Part shown: piece by piece, positions 10,678-21,573 of the stretch | Numbering within the stretch: the stretch's first letter is position 1 | Layout of the letters: every line of letters begins with the position of its first letter | NCBI GenBank assembly: GCA_963082975.1 | Contig: OY720350.1 | Coordinates: forward strand, 21,795,875-21,859,874 | Length of the DNA: 64,000 bases | Direction: 5' to 3' | Origin: Labia minor | Lineage: Eukaryota > Arthropoda > Insecta > Dermaptera > Spongiphoridae | Translations under genes and position numbers: made by a program | The notes under the pieces: generated by a model | Databases searched by the model: none | What the model was told of the DNA's origin: nothing | The model's input: only the letters and a program-made list of their open reading frames with translations

Positions 10678-13600
10678 TTAAGGTCTATAATAAGTATCAT
10701 CATCTGAAATAGAATGAGAATATGTTAAATATAATTATTTATGTTATAATAAATTATATTGTCACTCATCATGTGAAAAATCTCAATTAATTAAAAAAAA
10801 ATACCAATAATACTCAACCATTGACTGTATTTTTAAAATAATAATTATATAATTTTTAGATATCAAATGAATTCAATGAACACAAAATAATAAAATAAAA
10901 ATACTTACAATCATAAATACCTGGTGATTGAAAAGGGTATTCTGAATCTAAAAAAATAATTGTATTTAGTAAAAGTATTTTAATTTTCATTAATTTAAAA
11001 TATTACTTTTAAAGGAATGAATTAAATATATTTTACTTTACTAATATTTTTTGAATTTTTTTCAAATGTTTTATAAACAACTTTAATATTCAAATACAAT
11101 TATAATTTTAAAAGGAAATTGCATACCTTGAATTCGATAAATTCTTTGATGGGCTGCTGAAAAATAAAAATATATGATAAATTATTTTGATATTGTAGAC
11201 ATAATGTTTAAATTTGAATTATATTCATGAATAATTAATTTGAAAAATTTATATATCAAAATATAATTTATTCAAATTAAATTTGGGTAAATTTTTAATA
11301 GTTTTCCAATTACATTTAATAAAAAATAATTACGCCGATGTCCTCTTGGATACAAATCATCAAGTAACATGAAATTTGGTAAGGTTTTAAAATAATATTT
11401 GGATTCAATTTGTAGTAATAAAAAAAAAGACTTCTGACTTTTATTCAATCTATGAAAAAACACAGCATATCAAGCCGGTGTCCACCTACACGGGGTAGAG
11501 GTATTGTATGATCCTCTCACCCTTTCTATGGATCGCTAATTTTTATTTCAAATAGTTTATAATTTTTGTTACGATGGCTTAGTGGATCTCTTTCCATTAG
11601 GCCTCAGAAAGAGACAAAACCCCTTGATAGGTCTAGGATTTGATCTCCAGACCATGAGATTAAAAAATAAGGATGCATTAGATTTGTAAATTAAGCAGAA
11701 ATTCAATGAACACAAAATAATATAAAAAAATACTTACAATCAAAAATTCCTGGTGATTGAAAAGGGTAATCTGAATCTAAAAAAATAATTGTATTTAGTA
11801 AAAGATTTTAATTTTCACTAATTTAAAATGTTACTTTTAAAGGAATGAATTACGTAAAAATATTTTACATTACTAATATTTTGAAATTTTTTCAAATGTT
11901 TTTTAAACAACTTTAATATTCAAATACAATTATAATTTTAAAAGGAAATTGCATACCTTGAATTCGAAAAATTCTTTGATGGGCTGCTGAAAAATAAAAA
12001 TATATGATAAATTATTTTGATGTTGTACAAATAATGTTTGAATTTGAATTATATACATGAATAATTAATTTGAAAAATTTATATATGAAAATATAATTTA
12101 TTCAAATTTTATTTGGATAAATTTTTAATAGTTTTCCAATTAATATTGAAATTGTTTAAAATGTTTAATAAAGATGTCCTCTTGGCTACAAATCCTCAAG
12201 TGACATGATTAAAAAGGAAGAGATTCAGTAATAATAATATTAATAAAATTAATTAATTAAGTTTCTTATTAATTTCTTCATTTGATTAGGAATTTGACTA
12301 TTTGTCGTATGTATATACCATAATTTGAATTATGCTAAGTATTTTAAATAAAACATTCAATTTCCCGCAATAATCTGGATTTATTTGTACTACAAATATT
12401 CATATATATTCATATAGATTGGAATGTGTCATAATATGAGATACTTTTTTTGATCAATGATGAAGGGCACTCAATTCTATTTTTCAATTTTGATTTTTTA
12501 TTGTTGTTAATGAAGAATAAGAAAAAAATAAATTGCTCTCATATTTAAAAGGGCCCTAACTACTATAAAACTACTGCGTAGATTCAATTGCACTATTTCC
12601 CACACAAGCATTACAATATCAGCTCACAAAATATAGAATGGTTATGCGACTTAAGTGTGAAGTTGTCTTCGAAAAAATAATAATAAATCCTCTAGTCAAA
12701 AAACTAAAGTAAGTTCTGGATAAACTAATATCATGAAAGAATATTGAGAGATTAAATTTTGTTTATTAGTCATTTAAATATGTATATATTGATAATAATA
12801 ATAATAAAATATTAACTTCCGGTTGAGAGACACCCGAAAAAGATATAATGAGATTAAAAACTATTTAAATTGGATAAATAACATATATTATATTTAAATT
12901 AAATTAAATTAATTAAATTATAAATTTTAAGTATAAATGAATTGGATTAATTATTTAATTAATTAAAAAATTAATTTTAGTGTATAGTATTTTTCTTCAA
13001 TTAAATTAATTAATTAACATGGATTAAATTTAATGATTTATTTATATAATAATTATATCGTCACTCATCATGTGAAAAATCACAATTAATTAAAGAATAA
13101 ATACCAATAATACTCAATCATTGAGTAAAACAAAAATTATATAATTTTTAGATATCAAATGAAATTAATTCAAATAATCACTTCGAAGGTTTTAAAATAA
13201 TATTTGGATTCAATTTGTAATAATAAAAAAAGACTTCTGACTTTTATTCATTCTATGAAAAAACAGAGCATATCAAGTCGGTGTCCACCTACACGGGGTA
13301 GAGGTATTGTATGATCCTCCCACCCTTTCTTTTGGACCGTTAATTTTTATTTCAAATAGTTTCTAATTTTCGTTACGATGGCTTATTAGTGGATCTCTTT
13401 CCATTAGGCCTCAGAAAGAGACTGACCCCTTGATAGGTCTAGGATTTGATCTCCAGACCATGAGATTAAAAAATAAGGATGCATTAGATTTGTAAATTAT
13501 GGAGAAATTCAATGAACACAAAATAATATAAAAAAATACTTACAATCAAAAATACCTGGTGATTGAAAAGGATAATCTGAATCTAAAAAAATAATTGAAT

Positions 13601-14909
13601 TTACTAAAAGGTTTTAATTTTCACTAATTTAAAATGTTACTTTTAAAGGAATGAATTACGTAAAAATATTTTACATTACTAATATTTTGAATTTTTTTCA
13701 AAAGTTTTTTAAGCAACTTTAATATTCAAATACAATTAAAATTTTAAAAGGAAATTGCATACCTTGAATTCTTTGATGGGGTGCTGTAAAATAAAAATAT
13801 ATGATAAATTATTGTATTATAAATTTTAAGTATAATTGAATGGAATTAATTAATTAAAAATTTAAATTTACAATATAATATTGTATTTCAATTAAATTAA
13901 TTAATTAATTAAAATAGATTACATTTAAATTTAAAACCTTTTTCGTCATTTTAAAGTCAAAATTTATAAAATTTAAAAAATTAATTCGCGTATTATTTGT
14001 TGATCACACAATTCACGTACTGTTGCGTGATTGGCAGTAAACGAGTTAAAAAATTTAAAAAATTGATACTTTCAGGGATTCAATCAAGCTGAAATTCTAT
14101 ATATAGCAGTTTTATACAATTTGTTATCATGTGAAAAACTATCCAACATATAGCTTTATTCTTACGGTCGGTTTAGAGCAGTGGTCTTCAAACTGGGTTC
14201 CGTGAACCAAGCCCTAATGTTCCATGACGATCATTATTTTTTACGTTTTCTTTATATACATAACTATACATATATAATTTTTTAACATTATACTTCTTTG
14301 GTATAATAATAAAAGTAAAATACCGTATAGCTCGATTGTAACGAATTTTTTTTAAGTATTAATTTAATATTAATATTCCGCGACTCCAGAAAGTTTGAAG
14401 ACCACAGGTTTAGAGGAAAAAAAAATTCAAGAGTGGTAGGTAATGGTCCTCTTCCGGATGAGCTACTTTTCTCACATGTTGATAGAAAACTACGAATTTT
14501 GTATAAAGCCCGTGAACCAAATATCATTATTCTAGCTCAAACCGTTTTTGCGTAATCTTGTCTACACACACAGAGACAGACATTTTTCTCAACCTTAGTG
14601 AAAATGACTGGGGGGCATTCAAAACGTACGTACTACTAATATTCATATATAATTATAAATTGGAAAGTGTCATAATATGAGGATACTATGATATAAAAAC
14701 ATTAAAATCTCGATAACGAAAATTTTCGTGTTCGCAATACTATCTGTGGTGAGATAGTAAAAATTAAGCACTTTCATATGATAATTCCCTACCAGAGACA
14801 GAATTTAGCAAATTAATTAAAATGTATAAAAAAAATATTTACCTGCTTTAACAAAAATCAAAAAAAGAGAAAAAAGTAAAAGTATAGAAAGAATCTTCTG
14901 AGATGCCAT
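10678..14909 (-). CDS. G2: micro-exon secreted-protein gene with amplified exon pairs
   Basis: Proposed exons on the minus strand: 14909-14843 (signal peptide, MASQKILSILLLFSLFL..VKA), 13783-13763 (PHQRIQ), 13582-13544 (DSDYPFQSPGIFD), 11986-11957 (AHQRIFRIQ), 11776-11738 (DSDYPFQSPGIFD), 11156-11127 (AHQRIYRIQ), 10947-10909 (DSEYPFQSPGIYD) and 10703-10678 (YDDDTYYRP then TAA). Every intron is phase 1 with AG acceptors and GTAAAT, GTATGC or GTAAG donors. The product would be about 97 residues. After the leader it consists of a 7-10 residue basic segment alternating with a 13-residue Tyr/Pro/Ser segment three times, then an acidic/tyrosine tail. A decayed 18 nt exon lies near 12818-12836. The 3' flank resembles that of G1. 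The function is unknown; secretion is inferred from the leader. Whether all three exon pairs are spliced in is untested. Confidence 0.65.
11390..12170 (-). repeat. Tandem segmental duplication in G2, copy 1 (partner 13190-13810)
   Basis: Sequence from the SINE-like element through the exon pair is repeated at 13190-13810 with few differences. The exon pair and its flanks occur a third time at 10880-11300. Copy units contain both exons and both splice sites. Confidence 0.75.
11460..11700. repeat. SINE-like element in a G2 intron (partner 13255-13500)
   Basis: The segment includes CCTACACGGGGTAGAGGTAT and, on the minus strand, a B-box-like GAGATCAAATCCTA. Diverged copies lie at 19540-19725, 32770-32960 and 51360-51545. 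tRNA origin is probable but degenerate. Confidence 0.5.
12170..12810. other. AT-rich G2 intron sequence, nothing recognised
   Basis: No exon with proper splice sites and no transposon end was found. The two longest reading frames are broken by stops. Confidence 0.45.
12818..12836 (-). pseudogene. Decayed 18 nt second exon of the family
   Basis: The sequence (VSQPE-like) matches the intact 18 nt exon of G0 at 6713-6730, including flanks. The acceptor has become CGG and the donor is shifted. It lies between duplicated exon pairs of G2, showing that the duplicated unit once included this exon. Confidence 0.55.
13810..14757 (-). repeat. Rep-B copy in the first intron of G2, carrying a nested hAT MITE
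   Basis: It aligns with 5997-6612 throughout, apart from the insertion at 14179-14407. It is part of the segmental duplication linking the 5' ends of G0 and G2. Confidence 0.7.
14179..14407. mobile_element. hAT MITE with perfect 8 bp target duplication
   Basis: The ends CAGTGGTCTTCAAAC and GTTTGAAGACCACAG are inverted repeats typical of hAT elements. The direct repeat GTTTAGAG flanks both sides (14171-14178 and 14408-14415). The uninterrupted version is seen in the Rep-B copy near 6310. It is 229 bp long and non-coding. Confidence 0.85.
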
Positions 14910-14948
14910 CTTGATTGTTCGAATGAATCCAATAAAATTTGTCTCTCG

Positions 14949-14956
14949 CTTTTATA
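14949..14956 (-). promoter_or_regulatory. TATA box of G2
   Basis: TATAAAAG on the minus strand starts 47 bp before the ATG at 14909, in the same context (CGAGAGACAAATTTTATTGG) as G0. Confidence 0.65.
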
Positions 14957-15191
14957 TAAAACTTTATAATAACAATTATATAATATCATATAAAATATTA
15001 AAAATATATTTATATATTTATTCCTTATATTTCTTAAAAAAAACTATTATATAATTTATAAAACTATTAATTTAATTTTCGTAGAATTTAAATAAAAAGA
15101 ATTCATTTTTATTCATTTTTTTACATTTTGTTTAATTTAAGCTTGAAAACGTTTACAGAATTTACACAGAAATCTATCCAAGTATTTATAA

Positions 15192-15416
15192 TTGTTAATA
15201 TATTCATATATCACTTTTTTCATATTCATAATATATGGGTCCTTCAACAGTCGATTTGAAAAAGTATTTTTAAAATATCCATATAAATCAAAACATACAA
15301 AAGAAAGAAGAGGGTACGTAATCGTCTTTATTACTTTATCAATTTTATATGCTATTGCTATTTATATGAATATGATTAAGCCATTTATAAATTCGACTTA
15401 TAAGCCAAATTTTTAA
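15192..15416 (+). CDS. Possible small membrane protein fragment between G2 and G1
   Basis: A 74-codon open frame encodes two hydrophobic stretches separated by a basic segment (KSKHTKERRG) and ends STYKPNF. The first part overlaps the duplicated G2 upstream region. The part from about 15255 on is unique and has a plausible transmembrane segment (YVIVFITLSILYAIAIYM). No family is recognised. It could be a relic exon or chance, since a hydrophobic frame is easy to obtain in AT-rich DNA. Confidence 0.2.
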   Translation: MLIYSYITFFIFIIYGSFNSRFEKVFLKYPYKSKHTKERRGYVIVFITLSILYAIAIYMNMIKPFINSTYKPNF

Positions 15417-15805
15417 TTGAATTATTATAGATAGATTGGTATATTTATTTATTTAAATTTTTTTAATTTAAGATGAATTGATATTTGTTATTTTTAAAAA
15501 CATAAAATTATGATATGATAATGAAAATATTAAAAATATCTAAAATAATAATAATAATAATATTTCTTTCAATTAGATACATTTCTATGAGAATCCTCTA
15601 AACATGTTTATCCTTAAACTATAAAAATATATCTCTAAAGAATAAAAATGAATTATTTTTGTTTAAGTTCTTTAAAAATTAAAATAATAATAATATTTTA
15701 TAATATAATGGTTTTCCTAAAGAAATAAAGAAAAAAAAAAGAAATAAAATGCGCAATTTTTAAATATTTAATATAAAATTATATAATTATTATTATAGAT
15801 TTTCC

Positions 15806-15813
15806 TATAAAAG
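15806..15813 (+). promoter_or_regulatory. TATA box of G1
   Basis: TATAAAAG followed by CGAAAGGTATATTTAA starts 47 bp upstream of the ATG at 15853. The same sequence and spacing precede G3. Confidence 0.7.
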
Positions 15814-15852
15814 CGAAAGGTATATTTAATTTAGTTTAGTCAATCACTCATA

Positions 15853-18800
15853 ATGGCTTCTCATAAGATTCTTCCTCTACTTTTATTTCTGTCTCTTTTG
15901 TTGATTTCAGTTAAATCAGGTAAATAATTTTTTTTTTATATTTTGATTAATATGCTGAATTCGGTTTCTTGTAGGGAATTATCATATGATAATATTTTGT
16001 TTTTTTTAACTTTCTTGTTTGTCGGTATGGTTCAAATCTAGTAACTATTTTTTAACACAGTTGCAGTTGATCAATCGAACTAAAACTTTGCACACTTTTC
16101 AGATTTGGATGACAATACATGAATATGTTATAAAGTTTTCATTTTCTTAATTAAATAATTAATTAAATAATTAATAATTTAAAGTTGACCAATCGTACTA
16201 AAACTTTGCACACTCTTCAGATTTGGATGACAAAACATGAATATGAAATAGAATTTCATTTTCTTAATTAAGTAATTATTTAATTAATAATTTAATTAAT
16301 AAATTTTAACCCATTAGAAAAATATACACACATATATGGATAATAATGTCTCTAAAAATCTCTAAATGTCAAAGATAATTACCAAATTTAATTTAAACTT
16401 TTCTTTAATAATTTCAAATATAATTTTATTATAAGTTTAATTAATTTATATATGTTATATTATATATTTTAAATAATGTACTATATTCTTTAGTGGTGTT
16501 TCCAGTTAATCAAGAGGAGGAAATAAATCCAAAAATTCAAGGTATAAAATTATAATTTAAAATCCTAAATAAAATAATGTTAAAATAAAATTTAATATTA
16601 TTAGAATTTTTAAAATGATTCCATACATACATATATTAAATCAAAATAACTAAAAATTTAAAAATCCTAAAAAAAAATCTTCTCATTAAATTTATAATAT
16701 TTTTTTTAGTCTCAATTTCTACATCAAATCAAGATAAACAAAGTCCTTCAAAGACAACCCAAAATAAAAAAAAATTATTTCAAAATTATTTTTTAATATA
16801 GATATTTTAATTAAATTTAGAATATTTTTTTAATTAACATCCATTTTTTATAAATTTTTGATTATTTATTATTTTTATTGTCCAACTGTAAAAAAAACAT
16901 AAATAAATATAAGAAATATATACACATTATATAAGAAAAAAGTATCTGTTGTTTTTATGTAATATTGTTGTTAAGCTGAAAAGTAAGGTTGAATAAAGGT
17001 AGATATGTTGAGTCATCTGTGATTTCATATGGTATTAATCTTTTTATTTTAGCTTTCTCAAATGTCATTTCATAGAAGAAAATGATTTGCACATTTTGCT
17101 ATTCGATAAATCGTTTTTAATTATTGATTTTATATTTTTTCAATTTTTTCGCTCAGTGCATTTTTCACCGCCATAATTGCTGTTTGAATTAGATTTTCAT
17201 AAAATTTGTTTTCATATGTTTGTGAGTATTCCCTGAGGTACATGGACAGTTTTAAAGAGAAATTATTAATTATAGAATTTCCCTAGGCTCAAACTCGAAC
17301 CTTCAGTGTGGTAGACTGTCGTGCTAACCACTAAACCACTGAAATCTTAAAATTTGTTTTTATTAATATATTTAATATGTATTTGAAGGTAATTGCTGAG
17401 ATGACTGGCTTAATTAATATTAATTATTAAAATAAATAAATAATATTAATTATTAAAATTATATTACGGTCAACTTTAGAGTTTATTAATATATAATAAG
17501 TAATTATAAAAAAAACTAATATGTTTAATAGTTTATCCTTTTTTATTTTTATTTTTATTTCAATAATATTCCCATCACAAAGCTCCAATAATTATTTTTG
17601 AATTGCAACCACTCACTTATCAACAATTTTTAAGGCAATATTATTCAATTATTTTTTATCATTTCATTTATTAACTACAAGGAAACAGTCAATTTTAATT
17701 AATATTAATAAATCAATTATTTTTTAGACTCAAGAGAAAATCTTGGAAAATCCTGTGATGGTAAGTATTTTATTAACCATAACGATATACAAATTGTAAA
17801 AAACAATATAAATTGTAATAAAAAATGATTTAGAAACTTAAAAAAAAGATTACTACTTGTCAATAAAAATTAAAGATGTCATTTTTATATGAAAAAAAAT
17901 ATGTACAACAAAGAACTGTAAATTTTATTTGAATATGAAATTTTTGATTAATTAATAAATTATTATTAAAATAAAATTGAAAATCAAAACAAATAAAAAA
18001 ATATATTTCTAAAAGAATAAAAAACAACAAATTTAATATATAATTTTGTTTCAGATGATAAATCTAACAATGACAAACTAAATTCGCAAATCATATCTCA
18101 AGGTATGCATTTTGGTTTTAAAATTCTTTTTTAATATACTTAGATCGTTATTTAATTAAATTGAAAATATGAAAAATTTCAAAAGTATTTCTATTAAGAG
18201 TAACATTTTTTAATTTAAGATCCACCATCATTCTCCTTCCTTTTAAACTAAATCTAAAAATATCAAGCAAGTTTTTTTAACAAATTAATGAAATAATTTA
18301 ATATTATTAATTAATTTTTAAGATCAGTATTTTCTATTTATTAACACTAAATTAATAAAAAAATTATTACTTATTTTAAACCTTTCATTTCATTATTAGA
18401 TTGTATTTATGTCATTATTATACTAAATTTTAATCACCTTATTTTTTCCCTTCAAGTTATTAGTAAATTTAATACTAATAAAATATTTATTTTTTTTTTA
18501 GAATCAATTTGTTATATAATTCAGAAGCTCTGTAATGGTAAGTAGTTACTTTTTAGATTTAATTTTAATATAATTTAAAAATATTTTAACGTTAACTGGA
18601 AAATTTAAATATTTTTATTAAGATAAAAAACCCCTTGTGTATTATATTGTTGTGAAAACTGATGTGTTACAGAAAAACATTTGGACTTTTTTCAAATTTC
18701 CTCTAAACAGTTGTTTATTTGCGTCCTAAAAATTTAATAATCTGTTCCTAATATTGTTAAAGTTCGTTGGTTTAATTTCATTTAAAAACGAAAAAAGAAT

Positions 18801-19940
18801 GTATAAATAGAAAGAGGAAATATTCTTTAATTGAATCGGTAAAAATACCAGAGTGAGAAAGTAATTCAAGATAAAGATTTGATTGTTTCCCTCCTAAGTG
18901 AGTATCCATTGGATGCTTACCAAATCAATTGTCACAATAAATTAATTGACACCAGTTATTTGTTAAAATTATTAATAATCACAATTAAGAAATAAAAAAA
19001 CAATGAATTTATAATAAATAATGTCGACATAGAAATCATCTTACTTCTCAAGTTAATTCAATTTACACCATGTGGCATAATTTCAAAAATTATCAGGGAA
19101 AAAACAAAATATGAGTCTAGATGAAAATATAAGTGAGCAAAAAAAAAATTATTATATAAAACTGAAATGAATTTGAATAATTTAAAAATAAAAAAGTACA
19201 TATTTAAAGACTAAAATACCAAGAAAATAATTTAGGATATATTTTTGATTTCAGGTACTACACCAAAACAACCAAAACCTGCTCGTCCTATAACATCATA
19301 TGGTATAAAATTTCGTTTTAAAATTCTCTTAGAATATTAATAATTAATAATATTTAATATAAGCAAAAAACAATAATTTGATATACATTTTAAATTAACT
19401 TCTAAATTAGCGAAATTAAATAATTCACTACTTACAATTATTTTTCAGATATTAATTATCCATATATATCAAGAAGAAGTTATAATTGTAAGTATTGATT
19501 TAGAATTTTTATTTAAATTTGAAAACTATTTCAAATCTAATTCGCCACGCAGTCTGGGCGATACTCTTGTATTTCAACCTTCTCGTCTGGGATTCAAGTC
19601 CTAGAACTGACAAGTGTTGTACTGATCACACAATACCTCTTTCCCGTTTAAATGGCAATCTGCTTGATATTTTCTGTCTTTTCTTTGAACAAAAGTTAGA
19701 TGTTTATTTTTATTTTAAATCGGAATTAATTTAACTCTATTTCATTTCTAAAAATTATATGATTATTTTTTAAAAATACACTCAACGGCTCCGAATTTAA
19801 CTGTATTTATTTCTTAATTAAATAAGCTTTTTCACATTAAAAGTGATGATATTTCTAATTCTAAAATAAATAATTATTTTTTATCTTATTTTCATTCTGT
19901 TTCAGATGATATGCATGATCCATTTTTTACACATTATTAA
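15853..19940 (+). CDS. G1: micro-exon secreted-protein gene, left-arm copy
   Basis: Exons: 15853-15919 (leader, MASHKILPLLLFLSLLL..VKS), 16494-16541 (VVFPVNQEEEINPKIQ), 16710-16763 (VSISTSNQDKQSPSKTTQ; damaged), 17728-17760 (SRENLGKSCD), 18055-18102 (DKSNNDKLNSQIISQ), 18502-18537 (ESICYIIQKLCN), 19255-19302 (GTTPKQPKPARPITSY), 19449-19487 (DINYPYISRRSYN) and 19906-19940 (DMHDPFFTHY then TAA). All introns are phase 1. Exon 3 has lost its donor: the GT present in G3 is AT here. Reading through meets a stop after about 14 codons, whereas skipping the exon keeps frame. The skipped form is about 115 residues with three cysteines after the leader and a Tyr-rich C-terminus. Poly(A) signals follow near 20044 and 20067. 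The product is likely secreted; no known domain was recognised. It resembles aphid 'bicycle' effectors in gene architecture only, and no CYC motif is seen. Confidence 0.75.
16064..16260. repeat. Tandem duplication in G1 intron 1
   Basis: Two copies of a ~115 bp unit including ACTAAAACTTTGCACAC and CAGATTTGGATGACAA. They occupy the place where the right arm has the 18 nt exon (39437-39454), so that exon is absent from G1. Confidence 0.6.
17286..17345 (-). repeat. tRNA-derived SINE head in a G1 intron
   Basis: The minus strand reads TGGTTTAGTGGTTAGCACG (A box) and GGTTCGAGTTTGAGCC (B box). A CAGT/ACTG anticodon stem encloses a 7 nt loop. The acceptor and T stems do not pair well, so it is not a functional tRNA. 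The same element is at 37078-37140 in the other arm, so it predates the duplication. Confidence 0.6.
19540..19725. repeat. tRNA-related SINE-like element in G1 intron 8
   Basis: It contains a T-arm-like CTGGGATTCAAGTCCTAG (stem CTGGG/CCTAG in part). It is nearly identical to 32770-32960 on the opposite strand and is related to 11460-11700. Confidence 0.55.
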
Positions 19941-20387
19941 CATTCATCATTGGAGTAGTCAAATTGACTAGTAAACTTGATAAACATTCTTTTTAATGAT
20001 GTTATTAAATAATTACTAATTTTTTGTTGATATATCTTATAAGAATAAAATACACTATATTTGAACAATAAAAATAAAAAATATTTTTAAAAACTGAATG
20101 CCAATTTTCTATTTTCTTTTTGTAATTTTTGATATCCTAGCCTTTCCCACTTGAAATTAATTAAAAATATATTTATTTAATTTAAAAAAAAAATTAAAAT
20201 TTTTGTTATTAATTAATAATGTGAAAAGAATAATTTTTTTATTCTTATTATAACTTTTAGATACAGTATTTAATAATTTTTATTTTTTAAAAGTTTTTTT
20301 ATTTAAAATTAAACTGTAAAATTATAGAATTTTAAAATGTTATAAGTATTTAAAAGGAAATGATTTTAAAATTTTTAAAAATAAGTT

Positions 20388-20905
20388 GACCTGTGGCCAG
20401 GCACAGATCCGACCGATGGTTTGAAATAAATTAATTTCCAGCTTCAGAAACAAATTCAAATAATTTAAATGTATCTATTAATGCAATAAAAAACCGATAT
20501 GGATATAACATAAATTTTTTTAATTTAATTTATTTATAATATAAGATAAGATATAAAGAGGCGTGGGCTGTGACGTCATGAAGGGCTGGGTGACGTCATA
20601 TAATTTTAAATTAAGAAAAACTAATGAAGATGATTTTTTCCGTGGATAAAACCAATACAAAGTGCATGGTTCGTGGAGATATGTAAAAAATCTCCTCATG
20701 TGAAATTTGGTATGAAAATAAGCCTTCCCTTTCTATCGTCGATCGGTACTACTACCACTTCTAGTTTCCGAATATACAGCCAAAGTTGATCAATTCATCA
20801 TACTGATGCATTAAGTAAATATACCAAATTTTATCAAAATCTGTTGAGACGTTCAAGCTGTACACATCTATACGGATAGATGAACGGACGGACGGCTTCA
20901 ACATT
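20388..20905 (-). repeat. Rep-C element, 5'-truncated copy ending the left arm
   Basis: It begins with the hairpin end TAAGTTGACCTGTGGCCAGG and runs through the TGACGTCA-containing block to the GTCCGTCC region, where it stops. It is inserted downstream of G1 at the same place as the Rep-C portion at 31866-32107 downstream of G3, so the insertion predates the duplication. Confidence 0.7.
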
Positions 20906-20939
20906 TGTTGGCAAACTTAAAATTTATTACGTCATAATT

Positions 20940-21416
20940 TTTAATTAAAAAAAAATTATATTGTATATATATATTATTAATATATATTTATTTGGACAAA
21001 ATGTCAGAAAGTCTTACTTAATTATTGTAATTTTTTAAAAAGGAAAATATGGGAGGCAAAATAAATTTTCCGAATCGGACCCCCACCCTTTGCTTTTGAA
21101 GTTTACTTAAGACCTCAATATCCAACTCTCTTCCTCACTCAATTATTTGCCATCTGCTATCCACTATTCAAGATTGAGCCTTCCATCTTTTATTGGAGAA
21201 TTGTGTAGTGTTTTTTATATATATCTAATTTAAAATTGATTTTCATTAAAATTAATTTATACATTTCTGCAAATCCTAATTTGAATTACAATTACAAGCG
21301 GATGAGTATTTTGGTAAATTTCACACGCCATTTCTATCGTTTTGATTCGGTTTTCGCCACTGGAAAGTTCCTTTTCATGAATCATTTCAAACCATTATTT
21401 GCCATATCATGTTAAT
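20940..21416. other. Unassigned spacer near the centre of the inverted duplication
   Basis: Unique AT-rich sequence with a slightly more balanced part (21060-21200). No exon, transposon end or RNA was recognised. Confidence 0.5.
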
Positions 21417-21573
21417 TTTTACCGACCGACGATAGTAAGGGAGGTATTGTTTTCACACCAAATTTCACATGTGGAGATTTTTACATATCTCCACGAATCA
21501 TGCATTTTCTTAACAGAAAAAAGTATTTTTAGCATGATGTCTGTCCGTCCGTATAGATGTGTACAGCCTGAAG
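21417..21573 (+). repeat. Rep-C 5' portion bordering the satellite
   Basis: It matches the Rep-C start (ACCGACCGACGATAGTAAGG) through GTGTACAGCCTGAA, then stops abruptly at the first satellite monomer. The 3' portion in the same orientation lies at 31866-32107, beyond the satellite and LINE. Confidence 0.75.

Larger units (their letters stand above)
15510..20625 (+). repeat. Left arm of a large inverted duplication (contains G1)
   Basis: Its reverse complement is found at 31866-40905, from about 360 bp upstream of the G1 ATG to inside a Rep-C element downstream. The right arm is longer because of later insertions. The left arm lacks two exons found on the right. The last ~1.7 kb (18885-20625) is nearly identical to 31866-33620; the rest is more diverged, by roughly 4-5% where I compared it. 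Confidence 0.85.

Noticed and set aside
17286-17345. A tRNA gene (Gly-like anticodon loop)
   Set aside because: The anticodon stem pairs, but the acceptor and T stems do not. The copy at 37078-37140 is the duplicated partner, so it is a SINE head.
15853-19940. Direct assignment of G1 to the aphid bicycle family
   Set aside because: The architecture is similar, but the paired Cys-Tyr-Cys motifs are not visible, so only the analogy is reported.
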